A DNA stretch of 64,000 nt from Melittangium boletus DSM 14713. GTDB lineage: Bacteria > Myxococcota > Myxococcia > Myxococcales > Myxococcaceae. Under the pieces are notes generated by a model. The model ran no database searches. It saw only the letters and a list, made by a program, of their open reading frames with translations, and was not told the origin of the DNA. Each line of letters opens with the position of its first letter. The stretch's first letter is position 1. Below, piece after piece: positions 26,572 through 35,548 of the stretch. The position numbers were made by a program, and so were the translations under genes. The stretch lies in assembly GCF_002305855.1 (NCBI RefSeq), contig NZ_CP022163.1, positions 5,642,292 to 5,706,291 on the forward strand, given 5' to 3'.

Positions 26572-27740
26572 GTCCGTTTTCCGCGCGCACCGACTTCGCG
26601 CGGACGTGGAACCCGCTGGCCCGGGCGCTCGCCGAGCGCCGGGAGCGGGGGCTGCCCCTGCTGGACCTGACCGAGACGAATCCCACCCGCGTGGGCCTGC
26701 CCATGCCCGAGCCCGCGCCGCTGGCGCACCCGGACGCGCTCGGCTACGTGCCCGAGCCCCTGGGGCTGCTGTCCGCCCGCGAGGCCGTGGCGGCGTACCT
26801 GGCCGGGCGCGGGGCCCCTGTCCACCCCGAGCACCTGGTGCTCTCCGCGAGCACGAGCGAGGCGTATGGGTGGCTCTTCAAGCTGCTGTGCGAGCCGGGG
26901 GACAACGTGCTCGTGCCCGCGCCCTGCTACCCCCTCTTCGAGTACCTGGCGCGGCTGGAGGGCGTGGGCCTGCGCCACTACCGCCTGCCGTTCGCGCAGG
27001 GCTTCGGACTGGACGTGGGCGAGCTCGCCGCCGCGCGGGACGCGCGCACCCGGGCGGTGCTCGTGGTGAATCCCGGCAACCCCACGGGCCACTACCTGCG
27101 CGAGGGCGAGTTGGAGGCGTTGGGCTCGTGGTGCGCACGGGAGGGGCTGGCGCTTGTGTCGGACGAGGTGTTCTCGGACTTCGCCTGGGACGAGGATCCC
27201 GGCCGCGTGGCCACGGTGGCCGGGCGCTCGCTGCCCATGCCCACCTTCGGCCTGTCGGGGCTGTCGAAGGTCGCGGGGCTGCCGGGCCTCAAGCTCGGGT
27301 GGATGCACGTGGGCGGCCCCGACGCCGCGCGGCGGGAGGCCCTGGAGCGTCTGGAGTCGCTGGCGGACACGTACCTGCCGGTGAATACACCCGTGCAGTT
27401 GTCCCTGCGGCCATGGCTCGCTCACGCGCCGCGCTTCCAGGAGGCGGTGCTCGCGCGCGTGAAGGAGAACCGGCGCCTGCTGCGCGACGCCCGGCCGCGT
27501 CATGCGCCCTGGAGCGTGGTGCCCGCCGAGGGAGGCTGGAGCGCCGTGTTGCGCATTCCCCTGGAGCCCGGTGAGGAGGCGACCTGCCTGGCCCTGCTGG
27601 ACGCGGGCGTGGGGGTGCATCCGGGATTCTTCTACGACTTCACGGGCGGCGCCTGGCTGGTGCTGTCCCTGCTGACGCACCCGGACGTCTTCGCCCAGGC
27701 CCTGGGTCCGCTCGCGCGCGTCCTGGCCGCGAGCGGGTAG
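26568..27740 (+). CDS. PLP-dependent aminotransferase, class I/II
   Basis: A 390-aa fold-type-I aminotransferase: LLDLTETNPTRVGLP at the N-terminus, LSASTSEAYGWLFKLLCEPGD, VPAPCYPLFEYLARLEGV, VVNPGNPTGHYL, SDEVFSDF and the PLP-lysine segment FGLSGLSKVAGLPGLKLGW. It resembles aspartate/alanine-type enzymes rather than BioA, which belongs to class III, so it does not obviously fill the missing biotin step. The GTG start overlaps the stop of the 92-aa gene. Its stop is 6 nt from a convergent gene. The substrate is unknown; co-transcription with bioD suggests, but does not show, a link to biotin or alanine supply. Confidence 0.9.
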   Translation: MSPFSARTDFARTWNPLARALAERRERGLPLLDLTETNPTRVGLPMPEPAPLAHPDALGYVPEPLGLLSAREAVAAYLAGRGAPVHPEHLVLSASTSEAYGWLFKLLCEPGDNVLVPAPCYPLFEYLARLEGVGLRHYRLPFAQGFGLDVGELAAARDARTRAVLVVNPGNPTGHYLREGELEALGSWCAREGLALVSDEVFSDFAWDEDPGRVATVAGRSLPMPTFGLSGLSKVAGLPGLKLGWMHVGGPDAARREALERLESLADTYLPVNTPVQLSLRPWLAHAPRFQEAVLARVKENRRLLRDARPRHAPWSVVPAEGGWSAVLRIPLEPGEEATCLALLDAGVGVHPGFFYDFTGGAWLVLSLLTHPDVFAQALGPLARVLAASG

Positions 27741-27746
27741 GGGCGC

Positions 27747-28184
27747 TCAGTGAACGGCCGCGGACGCGACGGCGTCGCGAGGCACCTTGCCCGTGGCCAC
27801 CAGACTCCCGGCGAGCCCATAGCACTCGATGTTCAGGTGCTGATCCCAGCTGTCCCGGGTCTCGATGCGGCTCGCTCGGCGCCGCGCCAGCAGCGCGGGG
27901 AGCTGCGTGACGAAGAGGCCGTAATAGCCCGAGGCATCCTCGCCCAGCTCGACGGGGGCCACGCCCAGCTCCGCCTCCAGGTGCTGGAGCCCGGAGAGGA
28001 AGCGTCGCTCCTGATCCTCGTTCGACGCGGTGCCGCGCAGTCCCTCGAGGGACAGCTCCACGAGCGAGCGGCCAGGCATGCTGCGCGCGACTTCCTGGCG
28101 CACCTTGTGGCGCCGCTCTCGCGTTTCGACGGCCCGAGCCTCTTCGTCCCGTGCCGCTGCTTGCTTCACCAGGGCTGTGCTCAT
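27747..28184 (-). CDS. Hypothetical soluble protein
   Basis: A 145-aa product. The first ~40 residues are charged and helical (ARDEEARAVETRERRHKVRQEVARS). The rest has PGRSLVELSLEGLRG, ERRFLSGLQHLEAELG and SGYYGLFVTQLPALLARR, ending KVPRDAVASAAVH. No family was recognised. The ATG at 28184 is preceded by a very strong ribosome-binding site, GGGGAGGAA. The 223 nt upstream (28185-28407), up to the OPT transporter stop, should hold its promoter; I see no clear motif there. Confidence 0.72.
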   Translation of the reverse strand: MSTALVKQAAARDEEARAVETRERRHKVRQEVARSMPGRSLVELSLEGLRGTASNEDQERRFLSGLQHLEAELGVAPVELGEDASGYYGLFVTQLPALLARRRASRIETRDSWDQHLNIECYGLAGSLVATGKVPRDAVASAAVH

Positions 28185-28407
28185 GGATTCCTCCCCCAAA
28201 GTCCTGATGGATGGATGCTGTCCGCAGCAAGAGTCAGATGCGGACGCAGCCCCCGGGTTGCCCTGACAAGAGATGTGTCTTGCCCGCTCCATCTTCATGC
28301 GGGCAAGACGACGAACGTCCTTCATGCTTCAAAATTCCGCTGGGAATGTCCAGACGATGACGGGAAGCGAACGTTTCACCTCCCGTGAAGCATGGAGCGA
28401 CATGGGC

Positions 28408-30486
28408 CTACACCTCGGCGGGCTTGCGGGAGACGCGGTAGAGCACGCCGCACATGAGGGCGAAGGCGAGCACGCCGATGAGGTGGTAGCCGCTCTCGCC
28501 CACGGCGCTTTGCAGGGCGTGCTCCACGGACAGCTTGGAGATGGCGGCGTTGACGCCCTCGTTCACCGACAGCATGGCCACGACCACGCCCGCGAGCGCG
28601 CCTCCCGCCACCAGTCCCGTGGAGAAGAGATTGCCCGGCCCCAGCTCGGACTCCTCCACGTGCTCGCCCTTGCGCGCGGCCATGAAGTCCGAGAGGCCCT
28701 TGAGCGCGCCGCCCACGAAGATGGGCGCGGTGGTGGACAGGGGCAGGTAGGCGCCCACGGCGAAGGACAGCGACTTCACGCCGCACAGCTCCATCGTCAC
28801 CGACAGGAAGACGCCCACCAGCACGAACTGCCAATCCAGGTTGAAGGACAAGAGGCCCTTGATGAGCGTGGCCATGAGCGTGCCCTGGGGCGCGGGGAAC
28901 TTGTCCGTGCCGATCATGTGCTCCACGCCCTGGGCGCGCAGCTCCGCGGTGGGGGTGTCCAAGAGCTGCATGGTGAGGCCGATGACGATCGCCGCGGCCA
29001 CCGCGCCAATCATGAGGCCAATCTGCTGCGCGCGCGGGGTGGCGCCCACCAGGTAGCCCGTCTTGAGGTCCTGCGACGTGGCGCCCGCGTTCGCCGCCGC
29101 GATGCACACCATGCCGCCCACGCACAGCGCCATGGGCTGGTAGACGTCCCCCGTCCAGCCAATGCCGATGAAGATGAGGCAGGTGGCCATGAGCGTGGCG
29201 ATCGTCATGCCGGAGATGGGGTTGGACGACGAGCCGATGATGCCCACGATGCGCGAGGCCACCGTCACGAAGAAGAAGCCGAACACCACGATGAGCACGC
29301 CCAGCAGCAGCCGGCCGAGCACACTGCCCGGCAGGAAGGGCAGGACGGCCATCACCAGGATGAGGGCCGCGCTGCCGAAGAGCACCACGGTGATGGGCAG
29401 GTCGTTCTCGGTGCGCTTCTGCACGGCCTTGCTCGCGCCTTCCTTGAACGACGAGAGGCTTTCCCGGAAGGCCGAGACGATGGTGGGCAGCGTCTTGATG
29501 AGCGTGATGAAGCCGCCCGCGGCCACCGCGCCCGCGCCAATCTGCCGCACGTAGGCACGGTAGATGGCTCCGGCCGTGTCTCCGAAGGTGTGCGTCGCGG
29601 GGTTCCAGTTGCCCGGGCCTCCCGCCGTGGTGAGGCTCTGCAGATAGCCGAGCTTCACGAGCTGCTCGGCGATGGTGTCTCCCGGCACCAGGGTGGCCAG
29701 CAGCGGGATGAGGCCGAGCCAGGCGAGCACGCCGCCGGCCACCAGCACGCCGGCGATCTTCGGGCCGACGATGTAGCCCACGCCCAGGTACTCGGGGGTG
29801 ATGTCGCCGTTGAGCGTGGCCGAGGGGAAGTACTTGTTCGTCTGCTTCGTCACCAGCGCGGGCGTCTCCGCGATGAGCTTCACGATCTTCTGCAGGAGCG
29901 CGTACACGAACGCGAAGCCCACGCCCTGGAAGGCGATCCTCGCGAGGTTGCCGCCCTTCTCGCCCGCGATGAGCACCGAGGCGCATGCCGCGCCCTCGGG
30001 GTAGGGCAGGTTGCCGTGCTCCTTGACGATGAGCGAGCGGCGCAGGGGCACCATCATCAACGTGCCCAGCACGCCGCCGAGCAGCGCCAGCGTGAAGATG
30101 GTCCAGTACTCGAAGAAGCTCGCGCCCCGGCTGTCCGCGCTCAGGAAGAGGAAGCCGGGCAGGGTGAACACCACGCCCGCGGCGATGGACTCGCCCGCCG
30201 AGCCGATGGTCTGCACCACGTTGTTCTCGAGGATCGTCGAGCCTCCCAGCTTCTTGAGCAGGGAGATGGCGAGCACCGCGATGGGAATGGACGCCGAGAC
30301 CGTCAGGCCCGCCTTGAGCGCCAGGTACACCGTGGCGGCGCCGAAGACGATGCCGAAGAACACGCCAATGCCGATGGCCTTGGGCGTGAACTCGGCCACG
30401 TCGGTCCGCTCGGCGGGAATGTACGGCTGGAACTCGGGGACTGCCTTGGGGTCTGCCGCCGTGGCGGCAGCGGGTTCGGGCTTCAT
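28408..30486 (-). CDS. OPT-family oligopeptide/metal-chelate transporter
   Basis: A 692-aa inner-membrane transporter with about 14-16 hydrophobic helices. Family marks are the N-terminal TPKAIGIGVFFGIVFGAATVYLAL split by the AGLTVSASIPIAVLA helix, the ENNVVQTIGSAGESIAAG motif, and NLPYPEGAACASVL. Further marks are GATSQDLKTGYLVGATPR and the late LSTTAPIFVGGALKG. OPT proteins import short peptides or siderophore-like metal complexes using the proton gradient. The ATG at 30486 follows a cytoplasmic stretch; an upstream GTG at 30558 would add Pro-rich sequence and is disfavoured. It appears to be a single-gene unit. Confidence 0.93.
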   Translation of the reverse strand: MKPEPAAATAADPKAVPEFQPYIPAERTDVAEFTPKAIGIGVFFGIVFGAATVYLALKAGLTVSASIPIAVLAISLLKKLGGSTILENNVVQTIGSAGESIAAGVVFTLPGFLFLSADSRGASFFEYWTIFTLALLGGVLGTLMMVPLRRSLIVKEHGNLPYPEGAACASVLIAGEKGGNLARIAFQGVGFAFVYALLQKIVKLIAETPALVTKQTNKYFPSATLNGDITPEYLGVGYIVGPKIAGVLVAGGVLAWLGLIPLLATLVPGDTIAEQLVKLGYLQSLTTAGGPGNWNPATHTFGDTAGAIYRAYVRQIGAGAVAAGGFITLIKTLPTIVSAFRESLSSFKEGASKAVQKRTENDLPITVVLFGSAALILVMAVLPFLPGSVLGRLLLGVLIVVFGFFFVTVASRIVGIIGSSSNPISGMTIATLMATCLIFIGIGWTGDVYQPMALCVGGMVCIAAANAGATSQDLKTGYLVGATPRAQQIGLMIGAVAAAIVIGLTMQLLDTPTAELRAQGVEHMIGTDKFPAPQGTLMATLIKGLLSFNLDWQFVLVGVFLSVTMELCGVKSLSFAVGAYLPLSTTAPIFVGGALKGLSDFMAARKGEHVEESELGPGNLFSTGLVAGGALAGVVVAMLSVNEGVNAAISKLSVEHALQSAVGESGYHLIGVLAFALMCGVLYRVSRKPAEV

Positions 30487-30582
30487 GTGCGGGAGGCTCC
30501 CAGGAGGGGGACGGGCCGGCTCGTCGAGGGTTCTACAACCGCCTCCCGGCTCCTCCAAATGTCTGGGAGCCCGAGGCCGCGC

Positions 30583-32031
30583 TCAGGCGGCGCTGTCCAT
30601 CCTCCCGGCATCCTTGCCGCCCCGCGCCGAGGGATGGGGGGGCAGGGTGTCCAGGTTGGCCCGCCGGGCGCGCGGGACGAGCAGGCTCTTGAGGTTGTAG
30701 GTGAGCAGTGCCCTGGCGAAGCCCGGGTCCAACAGCCCCTCCAGGCCCTTGCGCATGTGCAGCACGTCGTAGAAGCGCTGGCAGGCGTGTGCGTCCACCG
30801 ACGTCAGGTCGATCATGTTGTTGAAGGACCACTGCAGGAACTTGAGGCCGGGTTTGCGGTGGCCCTCGGCTTCCGGGTAGGCCAGATCCTGGGTGGTGGT
30901 GAGGAACCAGCACAGGCCCACGATCTTGCCGAGGTCCTTCTGGAAGCGCCGCGTCAGCTCGAGAGGCGGGCCCGACGGTGTGCCGCGCGCGCGGGACAGC
31001 GTGTCGCCGAGCAGCTTCGCCCCCAGGGCGGCCACCGTCATGCCCTGGCCGAAGACGGGATTGAGCGAGCAGACCGAGTCCCCCAGCAGCACGAGGCCCT
31101 CGGGCATGCGCGCCATGCGCTCGTAGTGCAGCCAGCGGCTCGCGGAAATCTTGTGGAGCGAGGGGGGGGTCAGGGGCCGGGCCTGGCGGATGTACTCATA
31201 CAGGTGGGGCGTGGGCAGGCGGCGCGCGAACTCCAGGAAGCCCTGGTCGTCGACGGGGGCGTGATCGCCGAAGTAGCCGTTGAGGCTGACGATCCACCGA
31301 TTGCCCTCCACGTTGGAGATGAACCCCGAGCGCCGCGTCTCCGGAGCCCGGCCGTTGATGACGAGGATCTTCCACGCGTCGAAACCCGCGGGCCGCTCAT
31401 AGAAGCGACTCGTGTACCCCATGTCGATGCGCACCTGCTCCTGGGGCACGGTGCCGAAGCCCAGCGCCTCCAGCCACTGCGGCGTCCTCGAGCCCCGGCC
31501 GCTGGCGTCCACCACCAGCGCGCTGTCGAGCACCTGCTCTCCCTCGGGGCCCTTCACCTTCACTCCGCTGACGCGGGTTCGCGCGGCGTCCAGCCGCAGT
31601 TGCTCGACGCTGATGCCCTGGCGCAGCTCCACGTTCGGCAGCGCGGCGACGCGGCCACGCACCTTCCACTCCAGGAAGGGCCGGGACACGAGGATGCTCT
31701 CGACGTTCCCTTCGTAGCGCGTCTTCCAACTGCCGGACTGGAGCCAGGCGGCATCCCTCGCCATGTCGATGCGCTCGACGCCCTCGCCCTCCATTTCCCG
31801 CGGCATTCCGGGGAACAACTCCTCCAACACCTTCAACCCCGCTTCCAGCAGGGCATGGACGTGATGGCCTTGCGGCGCGCCCTTGCGCGTTTCCGGACCC
31901 GAGGGGAATGGATCCCGCTCCAGGACGATGACCTTCTCGAAGTGCTCCGACAGCACGCGAGCGCTCAACAGTCCCGCGATGCTTCCTCCGATGACGACCG
32001 CCTGACCGAACTTCCGCGTCTGGGATGACAT
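30583..32031 (-). CDS. FAD-dependent oxidoreductase (PHBH-like monooxygenase fold)
   Basis: A 482-aa flavoprotein with the N-terminal dinucleotide motif AVVIGGSIAGLLSARVL, followed by KVIVLERDPFP. It has a middle VVDASGRGSRTPQWL segment and the second FAD-binding GLVLLGDSVCSLNPVFGQGM. These match FAD monooxygenases of the p-hydroxybenzoate hydroxylase/geranylgeranyl reductase fold; the halogenase Lys motif WxWxIP was not seen. The substrate is unknown. ATG 32031 (MSSQTRKFG) gives the usual start just before the FAD motif. An ATG pair at 32079-32082 with GAGGGG upstream would add 17 residues and is a real alternative. It is divergent from the SDR gene, with 159 nt between starts. Confidence 0.85.
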   Translation of the reverse strand: MSSQTRKFGQAVVIGGSIAGLLSARVLSEHFEKVIVLERDPFPSGPETRKGAPQGHHVHALLEAGLKVLEELFPGMPREMEGEGVERIDMARDAAWLQSGSWKTRYEGNVESILVSRPFLEWKVRGRVAALPNVELRQGISVEQLRLDAARTRVSGVKVKGPEGEQVLDSALVVDASGRGSRTPQWLEALGFGTVPQEQVRIDMGYTSRFYERPAGFDAWKILVINGRAPETRRSGFISNVEGNRWIVSLNGYFGDHAPVDDQGFLEFARRLPTPHLYEYIRQARPLTPPSLHKISASRWLHYERMARMPEGLVLLGDSVCSLNPVFGQGMTVAALGAKLLGDTLSRARGTPSGPPLELTRRFQKDLGKIVGLCWFLTTTQDLAYPEAEGHRKPGLKFLQWSFNNMIDLTSVDAHACQRFYDVLHMRKGLEGLLDPGFARALLTYNLKSLLVPRARRANLDTLPPHPSARGGKDAGRMDSAA

Positions 32032-32190
32032 CCATTCTCCGTCGATGAGCGAGCTGGCTGAGCCTGGTCCTGTTCTCATCATAAAAGCCCCTCGGGAGGG
32101 GTCCAATGGCTCCGTCCTGGGGGCAAGGCGCGGGGGGCACACACTGGATGTCTGGCCTCTTGCCCTCGGCCAGTGGAGGATTCGGCGTAC

Positions 32191-32934
32191 ATGGGCAAGC
32201 TCGAACAGAAAGTGGCCATCATCACGGGGGCCTCGCGAGGAATCGGTGCCGCCGTCGCGCGGCGTCTGGCGTCCGACGGCGCCAAGGTCGTGGTGAACTA
32301 CGTGCGCAACGCGGATGCCGCGGCGGCGGTGGTGGCCTCCATCCAGGCGGCCGGAGGAGATGCACTCGCCGTGTGCGCGGACGTGGCCGACGAGTCTCAG
32401 ATGCAGGCGCTCTTCACGACGACCCTGGAGCGCCATGGCCGCCTGGACATCCTGGTCAACAACGCGGCCGCCTTCGGCTCCGCGCCGCTCGACCAGATTG
32501 ACCGGGGGCTGTTCCAGCAACTGGTGGACGTCAACATCTGGGGCGTGTTGGTGGGGTGTCGTCTGGCGGGACGGCACATGACGACGGGCGGGCGCGTCAT
32601 CAACTTCTCGTCCATTGGCGTGCACAAGGGCTTCGCGGGCGGCGGCATGTACGCGGCCACGAAGGCGGCCGTCGAGTCCCTCACGCGCACCGCCGCCACC
32701 GAGCTGGCCCCTCGCGACATCTCCGTCAACGCGCTCATCGTCGGCCAGGTGGCCACGGACATGGGGGCCGAGGTGCCCATGAAGATGCGCCAGCAGATCG
32801 CCGCCCAGACGTTGATCGGGAAGATTGGCCGCCCGGAGGACGTCGGGGGGGTGGTCTCGTTCCTCGCATCCGATGACGCCCGGTGGGTGACGGGTCAGAC
32901 GCTCGGTGTCAATGGGGGGTATTTGATGCGGTGA
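32191..32934 (+). CDS. Short-chain dehydrogenase/reductase
   Basis: A 247-aa classical SDR: cofactor motif TGASRGIG, ADVADES, LVNNAA, the catalytic Ser in INFSSIGVHKG, and Tyr/Lys in YAATKAAVESL. Its C-terminal GRPEDVGGVVSFLASDDARWVTGQTLGVNGG is that of FabG-like enzymes. Arg rather than Asp after the second strand (NYVRNADAA) suggests NADPH. It shares a divergent promoter region with the FAD oxidoreductase, so the pair could act in one redox pathway, which is inference. The ATG at 32191 is preferred to a GTG at 32173, which overlaps the likely ribosome-binding GGAGG. Confidence 0.93.
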   Translation: MGKLEQKVAIITGASRGIGAAVARRLASDGAKVVVNYVRNADAAAAVVASIQAAGGDALAVCADVADESQMQALFTTTLERHGRLDILVNNAAAFGSAPLDQIDRGLFQQLVDVNIWGVLVGCRLAGRHMTTGGRVINFSSIGVHKGFAGGGMYAATKAAVESLTRTAATELAPRDISVNALIVGQVATDMGAEVPMKMRQQIAAQTLIGKIGRPEDVGGVVSFLASDDARWVTGQTLGVNGGYLMR

Positions 32935-33026
32935 GGGGCCCTGGCCCCTCCAGGGAGCAACGGAGCGAGCATTCAAGCCAGGAGGAAAAGGACACCCAGG
33001 GTGCAGACCCGCTAGAATCGGATTCG

Positions 33027-34862
33027 ATGATCCAAGGTGAGTTGAAGCGACTGGTCCTGAAGGGCTTCCTGGAGCAGCAGCTGTCGATGCTGACCGCGCT
33101 GCTGCCGGTGGTCTACATGTTGTCGTTGGTCATGGGACTGCCGGCGGAGCAGGCGGTGCACGTGTCCCTCATCAACGTCGCGTTCAACAGCCCCATCTTC
33201 GGAATCTTCATTCCGGTGGTGTTGGTCTACTCCGTCATGAAGGGGGCGCTCGAGCATCGGCCGAGGGACAAGCCCGGGGATCGGCTGGCGCGCATCCTCA
33301 AGGCCCCCCGGAAGATCGAATACGGCGTGCTCGTGAGCTACGCGGTGTCCTGCACCATCTGGGCGGGCTGGCCCACGTTGGTCTACGGGCTCGATCCGGT
33401 GATCATCCCGCAGGCGGTGACCTGCTTCGTGCTGCTGGCGATGGTGGTGGGCATCCGGCTGGCGTTGCGGCTCGAGCGGCTGCTGCGGCCCTACGCCCTG
33501 GAGGAGTTCCACAAGCACCCCCACCTGCGGCTCCAGGGCCAGGGCATCCTGTGGCCCAAGCAGCACTGGTACCTGCCCTACTGCTTCGCGCTCCTCGTCT
33601 TCTCCGCGTTGACGGTGACGGGCATCATCATCCTCAAGAAGAGCGGCACCGGCTTTGGCGCGCTGTTCCTGGAGGTGGAGAAGGTGGCGCCCGCCCTGGT
33701 GGGGATGCTGCGCGAGCGCGTGGGCGTCATCCTGAGCGACATGGTGCTGCCCGTCGTCGCGGTGGGCGGGTTCCTCATCGGCGCGGCGGCGTGGTGCGCC
33801 TGGGAGATCGCGCGCCACCAGAGCCAGGGGACGATCGCGGTGCAGAAGTCCATCGAGTCCATCGCCTCGCGCAAGCCCGCCCTGCCGGAGTGGGTGTCCA
33901 CGGACGAGGTGGGAGACCTGTCCATCGCCACCGCCTCCGCGTTCGAGCGGCTGCGCACCTTCTCCGCGTCCCTGCAGGAGTCGGCGATGATGCTGGGTGG
34001 GTCCGCCGGGCGGCTCAACACCACCCACCAGGAGCAGACGGAGTCCCTGTCCATCCAGGCGGCGGCGCTCCAGGAGACCCAGGTCACGGCGCAGGAAATC
34101 AAGCAGACCTCCCTGGTGGCCGCGCAGAAGGCCGAGGAAGTGCTGCGGCAGGCCGAGCGCGCGGACTCGATCGGCCGCGCCGGAGAGGCGGCGCTCGAGC
34201 AGAGCCTCACGGACATGCAGGGCATCCAGCGGGAGGTGGCGCAGATGGCCCAGAGCATCCGCTCCCTGGATGAACAGGCCAAGCAGATCGCGAACATCAC
34301 CACCACGGTGAAGAGTCTGGCGGACCGCTCCACCATGCTGGCGCTCAACGCCGCCATCGAGGCGGTGCGCTCGGGCGAGCATGGCAAGGGCTTCGCCGTG
34401 GTGGCCCGCGAAATCCGCAGCCTCGCGGACCAGTCCATCAAGGCCACCCACAACGTGCAGAACATCCTCCAGGACCTGAGCTCCGCCATCCGCGCCACGG
34501 CGGACCGGTCCGAGAGTGGTTCCAGCCGGGTGCTCGACAGCGCGAAGCAGCTGAGGGCCTTCGGCGACAACATCCGGCAGCTGTCCAGCATCGTGCGCGA
34601 CAACGTGAACTCGGTGCGGCAGATCTCCGCCGCCGTCACCCAGCAGAACCAGGGCATCGGCCAGATCTTCCAGGCGGTGAATTCGCTGACCGAGGTGATG
34701 GATCAGACGATGGCCAGCCTGCGCACGAGCGACGAAGCGGCCGAACAGATGCGCCACGTGGCCTCGCGGGTGTCGTCCGCCGTCTGGGAGCAGGACTGGA
34801 ACGCGGAGGGAGGACAGCGGGCCATCGTGCCCCCGCCACTGCCCAAGCCCAAGGCGTCCTAA
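33027..34862 (+). CDS. Methyl-accepting chemotaxis-type receptor with multi-pass membrane region
   Basis: A 611-aa protein. The first ~265 residues contain about six hydrophobic helices (LTALLPVVYMLSLVMGL, SPIFGIFIPVVLVYSV, GVLVSYAVSCTIWAGW, VTCFVLLAMVVGIRLAL, LPYCFALLVFSALTVTGIII, MVLPVVAVGGFLIGAAAW) with short loops and no large periplasmic sensor. The C-terminal half is a coiled-coil signalling domain with the conserved hairpin tip LALNAAIEAVRSGEHGKGFAVVAREIRSLAD. It would signal to CheA/CheW and might sense membrane state or a small hydrophobic ligand. No che genes are nearby. The stop overlaps the stop of the convergent phosphopantetheinyl transferase gene by 2 nt. Confidence 0.9.
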   Translation: MIQGELKRLVLKGFLEQQLSMLTALLPVVYMLSLVMGLPAEQAVHVSLINVAFNSPIFGIFIPVVLVYSVMKGALEHRPRDKPGDRLARILKAPRKIEYGVLVSYAVSCTIWAGWPTLVYGLDPVIIPQAVTCFVLLAMVVGIRLALRLERLLRPYALEEFHKHPHLRLQGQGILWPKQHWYLPYCFALLVFSALTVTGIIILKKSGTGFGALFLEVEKVAPALVGMLRERVGVILSDMVLPVVAVGGFLIGAAAWCAWEIARHQSQGTIAVQKSIESIASRKPALPEWVSTDEVGDLSIATASAFERLRTFSASLQESAMMLGGSAGRLNTTHQEQTESLSIQAAALQETQVTAQEIKQTSLVAAQKAEEVLRQAERADSIGRAGEAALEQSLTDMQGIQREVAQMAQSIRSLDEQAKQIANITTTVKSLADRSTMLALNAAIEAVRSGEHGKGFAVVAREIRSLADQSIKATHNVQNILQDLSSAIRATADRSESGSSRVLDSAKQLRAFGDNIRQLSSIVRDNVNSVRQISAAVTQQNQGIGQIFQAVNSLTEVMDQTMASLRTSDEAAEQMRHVASRVSSAVWEQDWNAEGGQRAIVPPPLPKPKAS

Positions 34863-35548
34863 CCCGCGAGCGCCAGCACCTGTCCGGCGTCATCCGACTC
34901 CAGGAGCGCCGTCAGGTGCCGCGGCGGCGCTCCCAGGCCTGACGGGAGTTCTCCCGTTTCAATCGTCAGCCGCAGGGCCAGTTCGTGCCCCCGGGCGTCG
35001 AGCAACACCGGCCGTACCGCCACTCGCCGCAGGGGCGCGCGCAGGCCCACGCCCCACACCTTGAGCACCGCTTCCTTCAGGGCCCAGGCGGCGGTCGTCG
35101 CCTCCATCCTCCCCGCGCACACGGCGGCGTAGCCCTCGTGCTCGCCCGGCGCGAAGGCCTCCTCCAGGAAGGCCTCGCTCGCCTCCACGGGTTGCTCCAG
35201 GTCCACGCCCAGCGGCTCCCCGCGCGCGAGCGCCGCCACCGCGAGTCCTCCGGAATGGGACAGCGAGAGCGCGAGTCCCCGCTCGGGCGCGAGGAAGGGC
35301 CGTCCCGCGTCCGGCGTGTCCTCGCGTGTTCGGACCTCCGCGGCGGCTCCAGGCTCGAGCAGCGCCAGGGCCCGGTGCGCGGCGACACGGCCCGCCACGA
35401 ACTCCCGCCGCCGTTTGTCCGTCCGGCAGCGCGCGAGCCCCTCGCGCTCCAGCGGAGACAGGGTGGCGGCGTCCCCGGTGCCCACGTCCGCCCAGCCGAG
35501 CACCACCTCCCGCCCACCGGGGAGCCACAGCCGCTCAGCCCTCCGCAC
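34859..35548 (-). CDS. 4'-phosphopantetheinyl transferase (Sfp type)
   Basis: A 229-aa Sfp-type enzyme that moves the phosphopantetheine arm from coenzyme A onto carrier proteins. Motifs: FVAGRVAAHRALALLEPG, SLSHSGGLAVAALA, the Mg-binding GVDLEQP, and WALKEAVLKVWGVGL (the family KE..K motif). The GTG at 35548 overlaps the end of the KS-KS-KR-DH gene by 14 nt, so it is the last gene of the lipid-synthase operon and probably serves its carrier domains. Upstream residues in the same frame belong to the neighbour's coding region. Confidence 0.9.
   Translation of the reverse strand: MRRAERLWLPGGREVVLGWADVGTGDAATLSPLEREGLARCRTDKRRREFVAGRVAAHRALALLEPGAAAEVRTREDTPDAGRPFLAPERGLALSLSHSGGLAVAALARGEPLGVDLEQPVEASEAFLEEAFAPGEHEGYAAVCAGRMEATTAAWALKEAVLKVWGVGLRAPLRRVAVRPVLLDARGHELALRLTIETGELPSGLGAPPRHLTALLESDDAGQVLALAG

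Noticed and set aside
28273..32028. 1251-codon open frame on the plus strand
   Set aside because: It is antisense to the OPT transporter and FAD oxidoreductase genes. Its translation is His/Arg/Gly/Ala-rich with no domain, as expected for a shadow frame in GC-rich DNA.
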